In this document: positions 1 to 7,225 of the stretch, piece after piece
Position numbering within the stretch: position 1 is the first letter of the stretch
Layout: each line of letters begins with the position of its first letter
From: an uncultured Acidobacteriota bacterium
Lineage (GTDB): Bacteria; Acidobacteriota; Thermoanaerobaculia; Gp7-AA8
Reading direction: 5' to 3'
DNA length: 12,232 nt
Assembly: GCA_946887105.1 (NCBI GenBank)
Contig: CAMPKJ010000151.1
Location: 1 to 12,232 of the forward strand
The notes under the pieces: generated by a model
Told to the model about the DNA's origin: nothing
What the model saw: the letters and a program-made list of their open reading frames with translations, nothing else
The model's database searches: none
Program-made: the position numbers and the translations under genes

Positions 1-251
1 TCATCGAAGCAATCGGCAAGATCGAAGCCGACCGAGCACGACTCTTCGCACAACTCATCGCGCACGAAATCGATCGCGAACCGGACGATGCACTCCTCAC
101 CGTCGCAGAAGCAGCCGGAATCCTGCGCGTCACGACCGACTGGCTCTACCGGCACGCCGACCAACTGCCCTTCACCATGCGGCCAGGACCAGGACAGGTC
201 CGCTTCAGCAGACGCGGCATCCAGGAGTACCTCCGACGCAAGCGGCGGTAG
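1..251 (+). CDS. Excisionase-like winged-helix DNA-binding protein, 5' end cut by window edge
   Basis: The frame beginning at base 3 is open from the window edge to a TAG at 249-251, giving 82 visible residues with the true N-terminus missing. Visible residues 1-30 look like a charged helix. Residues 31-80 match the MerR/AlpA-type excisionase domain: LLTVAEAAGILRV (helix-turn-helix), a recognition-helix segment around TTDWLYRH, then RFSRRGIQEYLRRK, the usual end of the wing and last helix. Proteins of this family are recombination directionality factors or small regulators beside phage and island integrases. The integrase starts 54 bases downstream on the same strand, which supports an Xis-Int pair. 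Whether it excises the element or controls transcription cannot be told from sequence. The longer-looking 65-residue frame starting at 88 is an out-of-frame shadow. Confidence 0.8.
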   Translation, partial: IEAIGKIEADRARLFAQLIAHEIDREPDDALLTVAEAAGILRVTTDWLYRHADQLPFTMRPGPGQVRFSRRGIQEYLRRKRR

Positions 252-305
252 ATACAGTTTTGGTGCTGGACTTTGGAACCGATAAGCAGCTTTGTTTATT
301 AACAC

Positions 306-1370
306 ATGCGTGGCGACGGCAGAATCTACAAGCGCAAGGGCAGCAACCACTGGTGGATTGCGTATAACCACCAAGGGAAGGAACTCCGCGAGAGCAGCAA
401 CAGCCCTGAGTACCGTGATGCGCAAAAACTCCTCAAGCGTCGACTGCAGGAGATCGGCGCGGACACGCTCGGACTCCAGTCCTTCCTCGGGCCAGCGCAG
501 GACCGCATCACACTCAATGACCTCCTCGATCACCTGGAGCACGACTACCGGATCAGGAACAAGTTCAGTCCAAGCATCAAGTCGCATCTGCAGCGCGCAC
601 GCGACGCCTTCGGACACTACCGAGCAATCGCACTCACGCCCAAACACATCGACAGCTTCATCGAAGCAGAACTCGAAAACGGTCGCGCACCAGCCACCAT
701 CAACCGCAGCACACAGCTCGTCGGGCAAGCGTACAACCTCGCACTCCGACGCAAGGAGCTGAATACGAAGCCGTACATCCGCAAGCTTCCCGAGCGCAAC
801 GCGCGACAGGGCTTTTTCGAGCACGACGAGTACGAACGCGTCATCACGCACCTTCCTGAGTACCTCAAGGACCCCTGCCGCTTCGCCTACCTCAGCGGCT
901 GGCGCCGCGGCGAAGTCTTCACCCTCGAATGGACGGACGTCGACCAGCGCGCACACGTGATCCGCCTGCGGCCCGAGGAGAGCAAGAACGGCCAGGGCCG
1001 CACCCTCGCCCTCGAAGGCGACCTCTGGACGATCATCCAACGACGGTGGAGCGAACGAACCATCACGCGCAAGGACAAGACGGTCGTCATCAGCCGGTAC
1101 GTCTTCCACCACGACGGCCATGCGATCGTCGACATCAAGAAAGCATGGGCGACGGCCTGCACCAAGGCCGGTGTCGGGCCACGACTCTTCCACGACTTCC
1201 GCCGCACCGCGATACGCAACATGGTTCGGGCCGGCGTGCCAGAGACCGTCGCGATGAAGATCAGCGGCCACAAGACCAGAAGCGTCTTCGACCGGTACAA
1301 CATCACCGACGAACGCGACCTACGCGAGGCAATGCAGAAGACGCAAACCTACCTCGCCCAGCGGACCTAG
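306..1370 (+). CDS. Tyrosine recombinase / phage-type integrase
   Basis: A 354-residue site-specific tyrosine recombinase of normal length for island or phage integrases. Residues 1-50 resemble the N-terminal arm-binding domain (GRIYKRKGSNHWWIAY). Residues about 65-155 form the helical core-binding (SAM-like) domain. The catalytic domain follows with all expected residues: R200 in GWRRGE, K227 in the ESKNGQGRT hairpin, H296 and R299 in HDFRRTA, H322 in SGHKT and the nucleophile Y331 in FDRYN. It should therefore be active. ATG 306 is the first possible start, since an in-frame TAA lies at 300-302. No convincing Shine-Dalgarno precedes it. It lies just after the excisionase-like gene and is convergent with the sigma-like gene, with 114 bases between. 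Its natural target may be the initiator tRNA at 6236-6312, but no duplicated attachment core was found to prove this. Confidence 0.95.
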   Translation: MRGDGRIYKRKGSNHWWIAYNHQGKELRESSNSPEYRDAQKLLKRRLQEIGADTLGLQSFLGPAQDRITLNDLLDHLEHDYRIRNKFSPSIKSHLQRARDAFGHYRAIALTPKHIDSFIEAELENGRAPATINRSTQLVGQAYNLALRRKELNTKPYIRKLPERNARQGFFEHDEYERVITHLPEYLKDPCRFAYLSGWRRGEVFTLEWTDVDQRAHVIRLRPEESKNGQGRTLALEGDLWTIIQRRWSERTITRKDKTVVISRYVFHHDGHAIVDIKKAWATACTKAGVGPRLFHDFRRTAIRNMVRAGVPETVAMKISGHKTRSVFDRYNITDERDLREAMQKTQTYLAQRT

Positions 1371-1484
1371 CCGCTTAACATGCATCGCGCCAGATCAGGA
1401 TATGCGGTGAGAACCTCTGCACTGCCGCTATGTCGGTCCGCCGCAGCCCGAAGTGCGTGCGTCCGGACATATCAATGCGATTGG

Positions 1485-2270
1485 TCATCGCTCGTTCCCC
1501 TTGTCACCGGCACTTTCCTTAGATGTCGGGAAATCCGTGCTTTCCCTAGACGTGGGGGAGTCGTTAACGGTAAGGTGAAAATCAAAGACAGCCGCATTGC
1601 TGCCGACAAGTTCATTGATATCATTCGCGTGTACGCCTGCCGCTTCGAGGTACTTGCGCAGGTCGCGATAGCACCGGTCAAGCTCGCGATAGAGAACTTT
1701 CTGATCAAGGGCAAGGGAGCGCGCGATCTGCGCGACCGAAAGTCCGCCAACGAAGCGCAATCGAAGAAGCAACTGGTCCTTGTTCGGAAGCGAATCGATG
1801 AAGCTGCACACTTTCGCCGAGAGTTCTGCGGCTGCATTGGCATGCTCGAAGCCGAGAACGTCGGGCGCTTGGACTATCTCAACGTCGTCGATGCTGATTC
1901 GCCGCCGGCGGGAGCGCACCGGTAGCCTCGCCGCCAGTGCCTCAAGATCAGCACGCACTGTTCCGGGAAACCGCTGCTGCAGAGCTTCGATAACATCGTC
2001 GATGCTGCGCCCATCGCGGTAGAGCAATCGCTCCAAGTCAACAGCTACCGCGCCCAAGCGTTTGGCTACGGCGGACGTATTCCACTTGCCGAACTGGTGA
2101 GCGCGGTAATCGCGCAACGCCCGAAGCGTCACCGCTGCGATGTAGGTCCCGAACGTAGAGCGCCCTTGAAACTGACGCACGATGGCATAGTCATCTTCGA
2201 CGAGACGAAGCTTGAACTCACCGGCGAATTCCTCGACCTCTTCGGGCGCCATACCATAGCGGCGGCACAT
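1485..2270 (-). CDS. Sigma-70-family (ECF-like) RNA polymerase sigma factor; start codon uncertain
   Basis: 261 residues from the only canonical start, ATG 2270. Residues 1-65 carry sigma region 2: RYGM.PEEVEEFAGEF, then VRQFQGRSTFGTYIAAVTLRAL and DYRAHQFGK, the core/-10 binding helices. Residues 155-210 are region 4 with its helix-turn-helix (SLPNKDQLLLRLRF, GLSVAQIARSLALDQKVLYREL). The roughly 90-residue linker is longer than in most ECF sigmas. The C-terminal tail has two 9-residue copies (SPTSREST, FPTSKESA; 27-base period at 1511-1564). The frame stays open upstream, and the residues there (LLIENLPLIERLVAS) are typical of region 2.1, so the true protein probably starts near 2330, where there is only ACG after a strong Shine-Dalgarno. 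The gene is divergent from the diiron/peptidase operon and is a natural candidate for its regulator; this is inference. Without a usable start it could also be silenced. Confidence 0.82.
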   Translation of the reverse strand: MCRRYGMAPEEVEEFAGEFKLRLVEDDYAIVRQFQGRSTFGTYIAAVTLRALRDYRAHQFGKWNTSAVAKRLGAVAVDLERLLYRDGRSIDDVIEALQQRFPGTVRADLEALAARLPVRSRRRRISIDDVEIVQAPDVLGFEHANAAAELSAKVCSFIDSLPNKDQLLLRLRFVGGLSVAQIARSLALDQKVLYRELDRCYRDLRKYLEAAGVHANDINELVGSNAAVFDFHLTVNDSPTSRESTDFPTSKESAGDKGNER

Positions 2271-2327
2271 CGAAGCGACGAGACGCTCGATGAGCGGAAG
2301 ATTCTCGATGAGAAGGTCGTGCGGTAG

Positions 2328-2346
2328 CGTCGCTAACCTCTCCTCT
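2328..2346 (-). promoter_or_regulatory. Strong Shine-Dalgarno followed by ACG in place of a start codon
   Basis: Read on the minus strand, AGAGGAGAGG (2346-2337) is followed by six bases (TTAGCG) and then ACG (2330-2328), in frame with the sigma-like gene. Starting here would add 20 residues and restore the missing part of region 2.1. No ATG, GTG, TTG or CTG occurs in this frame between 2270 and the upstream stop at 2403-2405. The ACG could be a rare initiation codon, a start-codon mutation or a base error. Confidence 0.55.
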
Positions 2347-2350
2347 GGGG

Positions 2351-2624
2351 TCGTCCGAAAGTTTAACGCACTTGGGCAATGATAGGTCGCGGCAGGCCGC
2401 TTTCAGCATGGGGGCATACGTCCCGAACAACGGCCCCGGCTACTCGTCGAAGCACCGCACCACTCGACGGACGATACGCTGCATCATCGGTGTCCAAGAT
2501 AGAGCTAACGGCCGACACTCCACGCTCCGGCGGCTTTTGAAGTATTCTACGGCACTCCTGCCAACGCACGCTTCTGTCGCCGAACGCTGGCGGGTTACTT
2601 TTTGTCCCGACGAGGTAGCCGAGC
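2351..2624. other. Divergent intergenic control region
   Basis: About 270 bases separate the sigma-like gene (leftward) from the diiron-protein operon (rightward), so this stretch must hold both promoters if the genes are expressed separately. I see no clear pair of -35/-10 boxes, no operator palindrome and no terminator. Short frames that cross it on both strands have no recognisable protein features. If the sigma-like protein recognises its own promoter sequence, that sequence is most likely here. Confidence 0.4.
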
Positions 2625-3608
2625 ATGACGGTCACGGTCGAATACACCTGGAAGGGTGCTGGTGAAGTCCGCGCGTATGCGTCGGACATCCTCAAGCATC
2701 TCCGCGAACGGCACCCTGACCCGCTGCAGGAACTCCTTGCCCTCGTTTCACTCTCCCTGGAACGCGAGAGTTTGGTGACGCAACTGTACGACTCGCCCCG
2801 TATTCACGAACGCATGAGGCAGCTTGAGCAGCGTGAACCACAGCGCGCGCCAATCATCAAAGTCGCCAGAGGGGTAGTCGAGGCCGTGTGGTTGCAAGAA
2901 GCACAGCATGCCGAGTACTTGCAGCGACTCAAAGAGACGATCCTTCAGCACCCCGTTGCTGCCGCCTGGAATGACGTCGTCGGCGTCGTGCAAGCGCATG
3001 TCATGGAAATGATGCTGTCGTGCTCACCAATCGTCCACCGGGCTGGCCGTCTGGCGGCCACGATCGGAATGGGCTTCGCACCGTCCCGCCCCAAGTTTCT
3101 CGCCGATCTGCAAGCGTTGCTTGTCAAGCAATTCTGCCTCTTCATTGCCGAGATGGAGGAGACCGCCGTTGATGGCTACGAGCGCATGCAGACGCTCACC
3201 AGCGAGCACTACACCAAGCATCACACGATACCGTTCAACATCGGCTTCGCGGCGGAGGTCGGCCGCATCCTCATCGACGAACGGAATCATCGATCACTCT
3301 TTCGGTCGATGGCGGGTTGGTTCACACAGGCCAATACTGTGCGCCGAGTCATTTCCGCGGAGAGTTGCGTGAAGGAGGTGCTTACGATCCTCGGCGCACC
3401 GCTCCCGATGCGCGAACCTCAGCAGGACACGGTGTACGCCGCGCCCGCCACTGCCACACCAGAGTTACTCTTCGACGGCGGCTTCAAGCAATTCTTTCAT
3501 TCCCATGGCATCCAGGTGCAAGTCGCGAACGAAGCGGAATCGTACGAACGCGTCGGACACCTTTTCTTACGCGGTGCACTGCTCGATCCGGCAGCAATCG
3601 TCCGGTAA
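2625..3608 (+). CDS. Predicted ferritin-like diiron-carboxylate protein, function unknown
   Basis: 327 residues, first gene of the operon; ATG 2625 has GAGG about 10 bases upstream. I do not recognise the family by overall sequence. The protein looks almost wholly helical, and its acidic residues fall in the four-helix diiron pattern: E46/E48 in the first helix, E92-A-Q-H95 (ExxH), E176/E178/E179 in EMEETAVDGYERM, then E219-R-N-H222 (ExxH, preceded by D218). Spacings of about 44 and 41 residues fit ferritin-like or AurF-type oxygenases, whose second helix pair often carries a DE..H signature. Known members store iron, reduce radicals or oxygenate small molecules or proteins; the reaction here is unknown. 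Residues from about 265 on form a separate tail. No signal peptide, so cytoplasmic. The next gene starts 12 bases after its stop. Confidence 0.6.
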   Translation: MTVTVEYTWKGAGEVRAYASDILKHLRERHPDPLQELLALVSLSLERESLVTQLYDSPRIHERMRQLEQREPQRAPIIKVARGVVEAVWLQEAQHAEYLQRLKETILQHPVAAAWNDVVGVVQAHVMEMMLSCSPIVHRAGRLAATIGMGFAPSRPKFLADLQALLVKQFCLFIAEMEETAVDGYERMQTLTSEHYTKHHTIPFNIGFAAEVGRILIDERNHRSLFRSMAGWFTQANTVRRVISAESCVKEVLTILGAPLPMREPQQDTVYAAPATATPELLFDGGFKQFFHSHGIQVQVANEAESYERVGHLFLRGALLDPAAIVR

Positions 3609-3620
3609 GAGGGCACAGTT

Positions 3621-5126
3621 ATGCTGCGCGTACCGCCACAGAACATCACGATCGTCGACCTAACGGAAAGGCCCCTCCGCGATTACTTCGAGTCCGCAAC
3701 GTTTGCGGAGAATGACGCGTACCTTCGCCCGGTTGACAACATCGACAGGCACATTCGACAACTTGGCTGCCATGCAATAGTGATCGAGCGCCACTACATC
3801 GATCGTGATTACATGGAGGAGCACGGCGTCTTCTATTCACGCAGTCTCGCCGAGCCGCCAAACTACTGCGAGCGGCTGCACTTCTTCCGGACCTCGGCAG
3901 CAGAGACCCAACGCCGCTTGCGAGACATCGCGGCGCAGACCGGGAAGCGCCGTCATGCACAACTGCGCACGGCCTTCGGCCGCGAAGCCTACCTCGGTTT
4001 TCTCGTGAAGAAACCCTTGCCGGGCGCCCCCGTCGGACGCACGGTCTTACCGCCACCGCACGACGACAACGGCGGGTTCTCGTTCGTCCGCCTCCCAGCA
4101 ACGGCACACATCGCCGGCGTGCCCCTCCCAGTCAGCGGCCTGCCCTTTCAGCAGCAAGACATGGGCGTGAGTGCGTGCGCTTCAACGGCGGTGTGGACGT
4201 CCCTGCAAAACATGCGGGGGTTCGAGACGCTGCGCTCGGTGACGCCGACCCACGTGACACAGTTCGGCGCAGCATCCGGACTCCCATCCGGGCGTGCGAT
4301 GCCATCGGAGGGCCTCACGCTTGGCCAAATGTGTCAAGCGATTCACGCCGTCGAGCTCGCGCCTAACGTGCTGACGGGAGCGAACGCCACGAGTATCGCG
4401 AAGCAACTTTTCACGATCGGACGCTCCGGATTCGCTCCGGTGCTCCTTCTTGAGTGCCTGGAGCACCAACGCTCGCACCACCATGCCGTTACGATGGCGG
4501 GCTATCGCCTACGGCCCGTATCCCCAACCGACGCGAGGGGCGATCAGTTCGTGAAAGTCTCCGAGGTCGCACTAACGCTCTCCGAAGTCTTTGTACATGA
4601 CGATCGCATCGGTCCCTACGTCGCCGCGACGCTTAGCACCGAAAACCACTACTTGGTCCTCGAAGAGCGCCCGCTCGCGGGAGCGGGGTGCGAGTTGCGC
4701 TGGCGCCTGCGCAACGTAATTGTGCCGCTGCACCAAAAGATTCGCCTCTCCTTCGGCGCGCTCGATACGATCGTTGCTCGGATTATCGACTTGGCCCGCG
4801 ATGCTGCGCTCAAGGCGAACGTCGCCGAAGTCTTCACGGAGTCTTGGATCATGCCCGGCACCGCGTACGCCGAGCTACTCCTTGAAACTGAGAACGCGGC
4901 GGCCGTCGAAGAGTTGCTGATGAACGTCGCTCTGCCGCGCTACGTGGGCGTCATTCAAGTTGGCGTGCCGGAATGCGGCTCGCTTGCCGTTCTCGCAGAT
5001 ACCACGAGCACAATCCGCAACCCGGTCTTCGTCCGCGTCGTCGTCATGCCGAGTGCGACAACGCCAACCGAGGAAATCGCCCGGGCCCTGGCAGCTACCC
5101 TTAACTGCGAGGTTCTCCGTCTCTGA
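3621..5126 (+). CDS. Predicted C39/papain-like cysteine peptidase, multidomain
   Basis: 501 residues, 12 bases after the diiron gene with its own GAGGG ribosome site, so the two are very likely cotranscribed. Residues 1-165 form an N-terminal domain I cannot name (YLGFLVKKPLPGAPVGRTV). Residues 175-335 hold the apparent catalytic core: FQQQDMGVSACASTAVW with oxyanion Gln 177-179 and nucleophile C186, then SHHHAVTMAGYRL with H288, then VHDDRIGPY with D327/D328. The Q-C-H-D order and the HAVxxxGY style match C39 and papain-like peptidases, including double-glycine leader peptidases. Residues 360-501 are a C-terminal domain of unknown role. There are no membrane segments, ABC-transporter parts or signal peptide. 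Possible jobs are maturation of a peptide (the 62-residue neighbours are candidates), transglutaminase-like chemistry or proteolysis of an unseen partner. Fold assignment is from motifs only. Confidence 0.6.
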   Translation: MLRVPPQNITIVDLTERPLRDYFESATFAENDAYLRPVDNIDRHIRQLGCHAIVIERHYIDRDYMEEHGVFYSRSLAEPPNYCERLHFFRTSAAETQRRLRDIAAQTGKRRHAQLRTAFGREAYLGFLVKKPLPGAPVGRTVLPPPHDDNGGFSFVRLPATAHIAGVPLPVSGLPFQQQDMGVSACASTAVWTSLQNMRGFETLRSVTPTHVTQFGAASGLPSGRAMPSEGLTLGQMCQAIHAVELAPNVLTGANATSIAKQLFTIGRSGFAPVLLLECLEHQRSHHHAVTMAGYRLRPVSPTDARGDQFVKVSEVALTLSEVFVHDDRIGPYVAATLSTENHYLVLEERPLAGAGCELRWRLRNVIVPLHQKIRLSFGALDTIVARIIDLARDAALKANVAEVFTESWIMPGTAYAELLLETENAAAVEELLMNVALPRYVGVIQVGVPECGSLAVLADTTSTIRNPVFVRVVVMPSATTPTEEIARALAATLNCEVLRL

Positions 5127-5168
5127 ACCGACAGACTTAAATCCTCCGCCCGCTGTTCCGACCACGCT

Positions 5169-5357
5169 ATGCCGAAGAACCAAGGTTCCCTTGCCGTAGA
5201 ACCTGTGCAGCCGGTTTCCTACACCTTGGAGCAACTGGCAGCGGAGGAAACTCCACAGCACATCGCGCAGTGGGACGAATACATTGCCAGCCGCAAACAG
5301 GAAGCCGCCGACCTAGAACGGGTCGATCCGCGCGACTACTTGGTGCGCTACCGCTAG
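5169..5357 (+). CDS. Small protein A, twin of the facing small protein B; function unknown
   Basis: 62 residues, starting 42 bases after the peptidase gene; no strong Shine-Dalgarno is seen before ATG 5169, so it may depend on readthrough of the operon transcript. The N-terminal 28 residues are Pro/Gln/Glu-rich. Residues 31-57 hold a helical, highly charged block (H, W35-DEYIA, RK, EA, LE, D, D-Y) that recurs in the facing gene on the opposite strand: 14 of 27 aligned positions are identical. This shared block under different codon choices is good evidence that both are real proteins. It has no cysteine, no signal peptide and no membrane helix. It could be a peptidase substrate, an adaptor, a chaperone-like partner of the diiron protein or an antitoxin-like peptide; none is shown by the sequence. 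Confidence 0.6.
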   Translation: MPKNQGSLAVEPVQPVSYTLEQLAAEETPQHIAQWDEYIASRKQEAADLERVDPRDYLVRYR

Positions 5358-5542
5358 TCGCGCGCGTTCACGCAGACAGCGAAGTCCTGCTCGTCGATGT
5401 GTTCGAGCGTACGCGCCTCTTCTTTTCGCTGGGCGATATACTCCTCCCAGGACTGCGTGTGCTCAGGCGCGCGCAGGGTGATGCGGCTACCACGCCGCTT
5501 CTTGCCGGGACGACACATCTCGGCTACGACTGATCGAGACAT
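5354..5542 (-). CDS. Small protein B, convergent twin of small protein A; function unknown
   Basis: 62 residues, the same length as protein A, read in the opposite direction. ATG 5542 has a good ribosome site (GAGGAG about 7 bases upstream). The N-terminal third is basic (RPGKKRRGSR) and differs from protein A. Residues 28-54 carry the shared block with H28, W32-EEYIAQRK, EA, LE, ID and DF. One cysteine (C57) lies in the tail. The stop codon (TAG on the minus strand, 5354-5356) interlocks with protein A's stop (5355-5357) inside the palindrome CTAG, so the genes meet tail to tail and any readthrough makes antisense RNA to the other. Codons differ almost throughout the shared block, which points to an old duplication kept under protein-level selection. 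Role unknown. Confidence 0.65.
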   Translation of the reverse strand: MSRSVVAEMCRPGKKRRGSRITLRAPEHTQSWEEYIAQRKEEARTLEHIDEQDFAVCVNARD

Positions 5543-6190
5543 GCAGTCATCTCCTCACTCCTGCGGAGCTGTTCGATTTCATTGGTTCTTCTACGGTTTG
5601 AGAGACGAAAGGTTCTCCGCGAACAGGGCAGCGGAGAAGGACAAGGACAGCCTAGCAGAAACAAACGCGAATGCAAAGCTGTCATAACTGGTGGTGGTGC
5701 AAGGGTTTCGCCACATTTGAGGCGTGGGTCAAGCGACCCTAGCCATGCTCCGCGAGCGCGCCTCGCGCCTCGCGTGCGCGCGGTCGTCGCGGCGACGACA
5801 TGGGTGTTGATGGTGAGATCGGACCAGCCGAAACCATCCTCGACCGCGAGCCGTTGGCCACCTCGCACGGCGCATGGATACTTCGCAACCAGCATCAGAA
5901 TCCCTCTCGCGACGTAGCCACTTCTTCTAGGGAGTGTCGACAGCGCGAATTCTCCTACCCTGAACCGTTAGACACCCCTACCGGCGGTATGGAACCGGCA
6001 CACCCGCGTCTATAACGTTAGACGGCTGCAAGTGATTGAATTCTCACGCGAACTGTCGCTTCATGACACTTTCTTTCGCAAGGAACAAGGTTGGCACCGA
6101 GAAAAGGGCGACGGAGTGCGCACGATGAGAGAACTCGGACAGTTCTCGGACAGTTGATGATTTCGCGCAACGGAGGAGCGGTCGGCCAGA
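5543..6190. other. Gene-poor stretch between the module and the tRNA
   Basis: About 650 bases hold no gene I can support. Frames present on both strands lack ribosome sites and recognisable domains. Two copies of CGTTAGAC lie 50 bases apart (5966-5973 and 6016-6023), and a tandem 11-base repeat sits near the right end. The stretch appears less GC-rich than the genes to the right. It may be remnant sequence at the island end or hold the island's right junction near the tRNA. A small RNA cannot be excluded. Confidence 0.5.
6134..6155. repeat. Tandem 11-bp repeat, two copies
   Basis: CTCGGACAGTT occurs twice head to tail (6134-6144 and 6145-6155), perfectly conserved, about 80 bases from the 3' end of the tRNA. 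It could be a binding site for a recombination accessory protein or a chance duplication. Confidence 0.6.
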
Positions 6191-6198
6191 AACGAATA

Positions 6199-6220
6199 AA
6201 GCCGCTGTTTCCAGCGGCTT
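6199..6220 (-). terminator. Rho-independent terminator of the tRNA gene
   Basis: A perfect 9-bp stem (AAGCCGCTG / CAGCGGCTT) with a GAAA loop on the minus strand. It is followed by TATTCGTTT and lies 15 bases beyond the encoded CCA of the tRNA, so it probably ends the tRNA transcript. Confidence 0.8.
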
Positions 6221-6235
6221 AGATCGAATTAAAGT

Positions 6236-6312
<77 letters not shown>

Positions 6313-6396
6313 TCATTCGCTGCTGCGAAGCGGGCGGATGATCTCACCGGCTCCGATTCGCGTCAAGGAACCTGCACAACTCCTCGCCGGGGGGTT

Positions 6397-6636
6397 CTAT
6401 TTCCGCGTGGTCACGGTCACGAGAATCGCCGTCAAAACGTCGGGCGGGATGTCTTCGATCTCGACCGTGGTGGCGTGCCGGGCGGCGCGGATGGTCTCGC
6501 GATAGCTGGCCAGGTACGCGACGCATGACGGGCAGCGGGAGAGGTGCCGTTCGAACCCGTCGACGCGCTCCGCGGGGAGCTCGCCGGCGCAGTAGTCGTC
6601 GAGGAATTCGATCAGTTCCCGGCAGGTCGGCGTCAT
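6397..6636 (-). CDS. Zinc-binding anti-sigma factor (zf-HC2 type)
   Basis: 79 residues. It has the HxxxCxxC signature of zinc anti-sigma domains at H31, C35 and C38, with a further upstream ligand candidate at C5 or C16; the surrounding residues (CRELIEFLDDYCAGEL, ERVDGFERHLSRCPSCVAYL) are typical. The start ATG overlaps the stop of the sigma gene upstream in an ATGA (6633-6636), so the pair is translationally coupled. Such proteins bind and hold their cognate ECF sigma until a signal, often a redox change at the zinc site, releases it. There is no membrane segment, so it is cytoplasmic and very short, unlike the many membrane-anchored anti-sigmas. Residues 55-79 may form the sigma-wrapping tail. 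Confidence 0.9.
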   Translation of the reverse strand: MTPTCRELIEFLDDYCAGELPAERVDGFERHLSRCPSCVAYLASYRETIRAARHATTVEIEDIPPDVLTAILVTVTTRK

Positions 6637-7223
6637 GCGTTCCTCATGTGCGTGTCCAGCAATGTGCGCAGCGCCTGCCGCGCGCGGTGCAGGCGGATCT
6701 TGACGACATTCTTGGTCGTGCCGAGGATCTCCGCGGTCTCGGCGGTGCTCAGTTCTTCGATGTCGCGGAGATGCAAAACGATACGGTAGGCGTCGGGAAG
6801 CTTCTCGATGGCCTCGCGCACGCTGGCGCGCAGCTCTTCGCGCTCGAGAACGTTGTCCGCCGACTCCGTCCAGGGCGTGCTCGGCTCGCGCTGGTGTCCG
6901 TCTGCGAGAAACTGTGGCAGATACGCCTCGATGTCCTCCTCGGGATGCCTGCGCTTCGAACGCAACTTCATCAGCGCGGTGTTGACGACGATGCGATGCA
7001 ACCAGGTCGAAAGCGCGGAGGTGGCCTCGAACGTTCCGATCGAGCGATGGACCGCCACCATCGCGTCCTGCAGCGCGTCGCGCGCGTCCTCTTCATTGGC
7101 GAGGAAGCGCCGCGCCAGACGCAGCAGGCGCGGACCATGGTCGCGCAGCAGCTTCTCGAACGCGCCGCTGTCGCCTGCCTGCAGGCCGGCGATCAGTACG
7201 GCGTCAGGATCGGACGCGAGCAT
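6633..7223 (-). CDS. ECF RNA polymerase sigma factor
   Basis: 196 residues from ATG 7223. Region 2 spans about residues 15-90 (AFEKLLRDHGPRLLRLARRFL, DALQDAMVAVHRSIGTFEATSALSTWLHRIVVNTAL), and region 4 spans about 135-190 (IEKLPDAYRIVLHLRDIEELSTAETAEILGTT, NVVKIRLHRARQAL). A charged linker lies between. It directs RNA polymerase to stress or envelope promoters and should be held by the overlapping anti-sigma gene. The start is set by the SDR stop two bases upstream (TGACCATG) and by where region 2 begins. The frame stays open upstream through the SDR gene, but that extension is antisense-like shadow. It is in an operon with the SDR and anti-sigma genes. Confidence 0.95.
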   Translation of the reverse strand: MLASDPDAVLIAGLQAGDSGAFEKLLRDHGPRLLRLARRFLANEEDARDALQDAMVAVHRSIGTFEATSALSTWLHRIVVNTALMKLRSKRRHPEEDIEAYLPQFLADGHQREPSTPWTESADNVLEREELRASVREAIEKLPDAYRIVLHLRDIEELSTAETAEILGTTKNVVKIRLHRARQALRTLLDTHMRNA

Positions 7224-7225
7224 GG

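Noticed and set aside
1429..1471. Weak inverted repeat between the integrase and sigma-like gene as a terminator
   Set aside because: The arms are short and gapped, with no T-run on either strand.
1380..2327. Plus-strand open frames (181, 80 and 76 residues) over the sigma-like gene
   Set aside because: They have no domains and lie opposite a clear region 2 and region 4 protein.
2363..2695. Minus-strand 110-residue frame upstream of the sigma-like gene
   Set aside because: It lacks any domain or ribosome site and overlaps the start of the diiron gene; it is not in frame with the sigma protein.
5524..5895. Minus-strand frame of 123 residues in the gene-poor stretch
   Set aside because: Part of it reads like protein, but there is no ribosome site or known domain and it runs into the start of small protein B. 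It could be a remnant.
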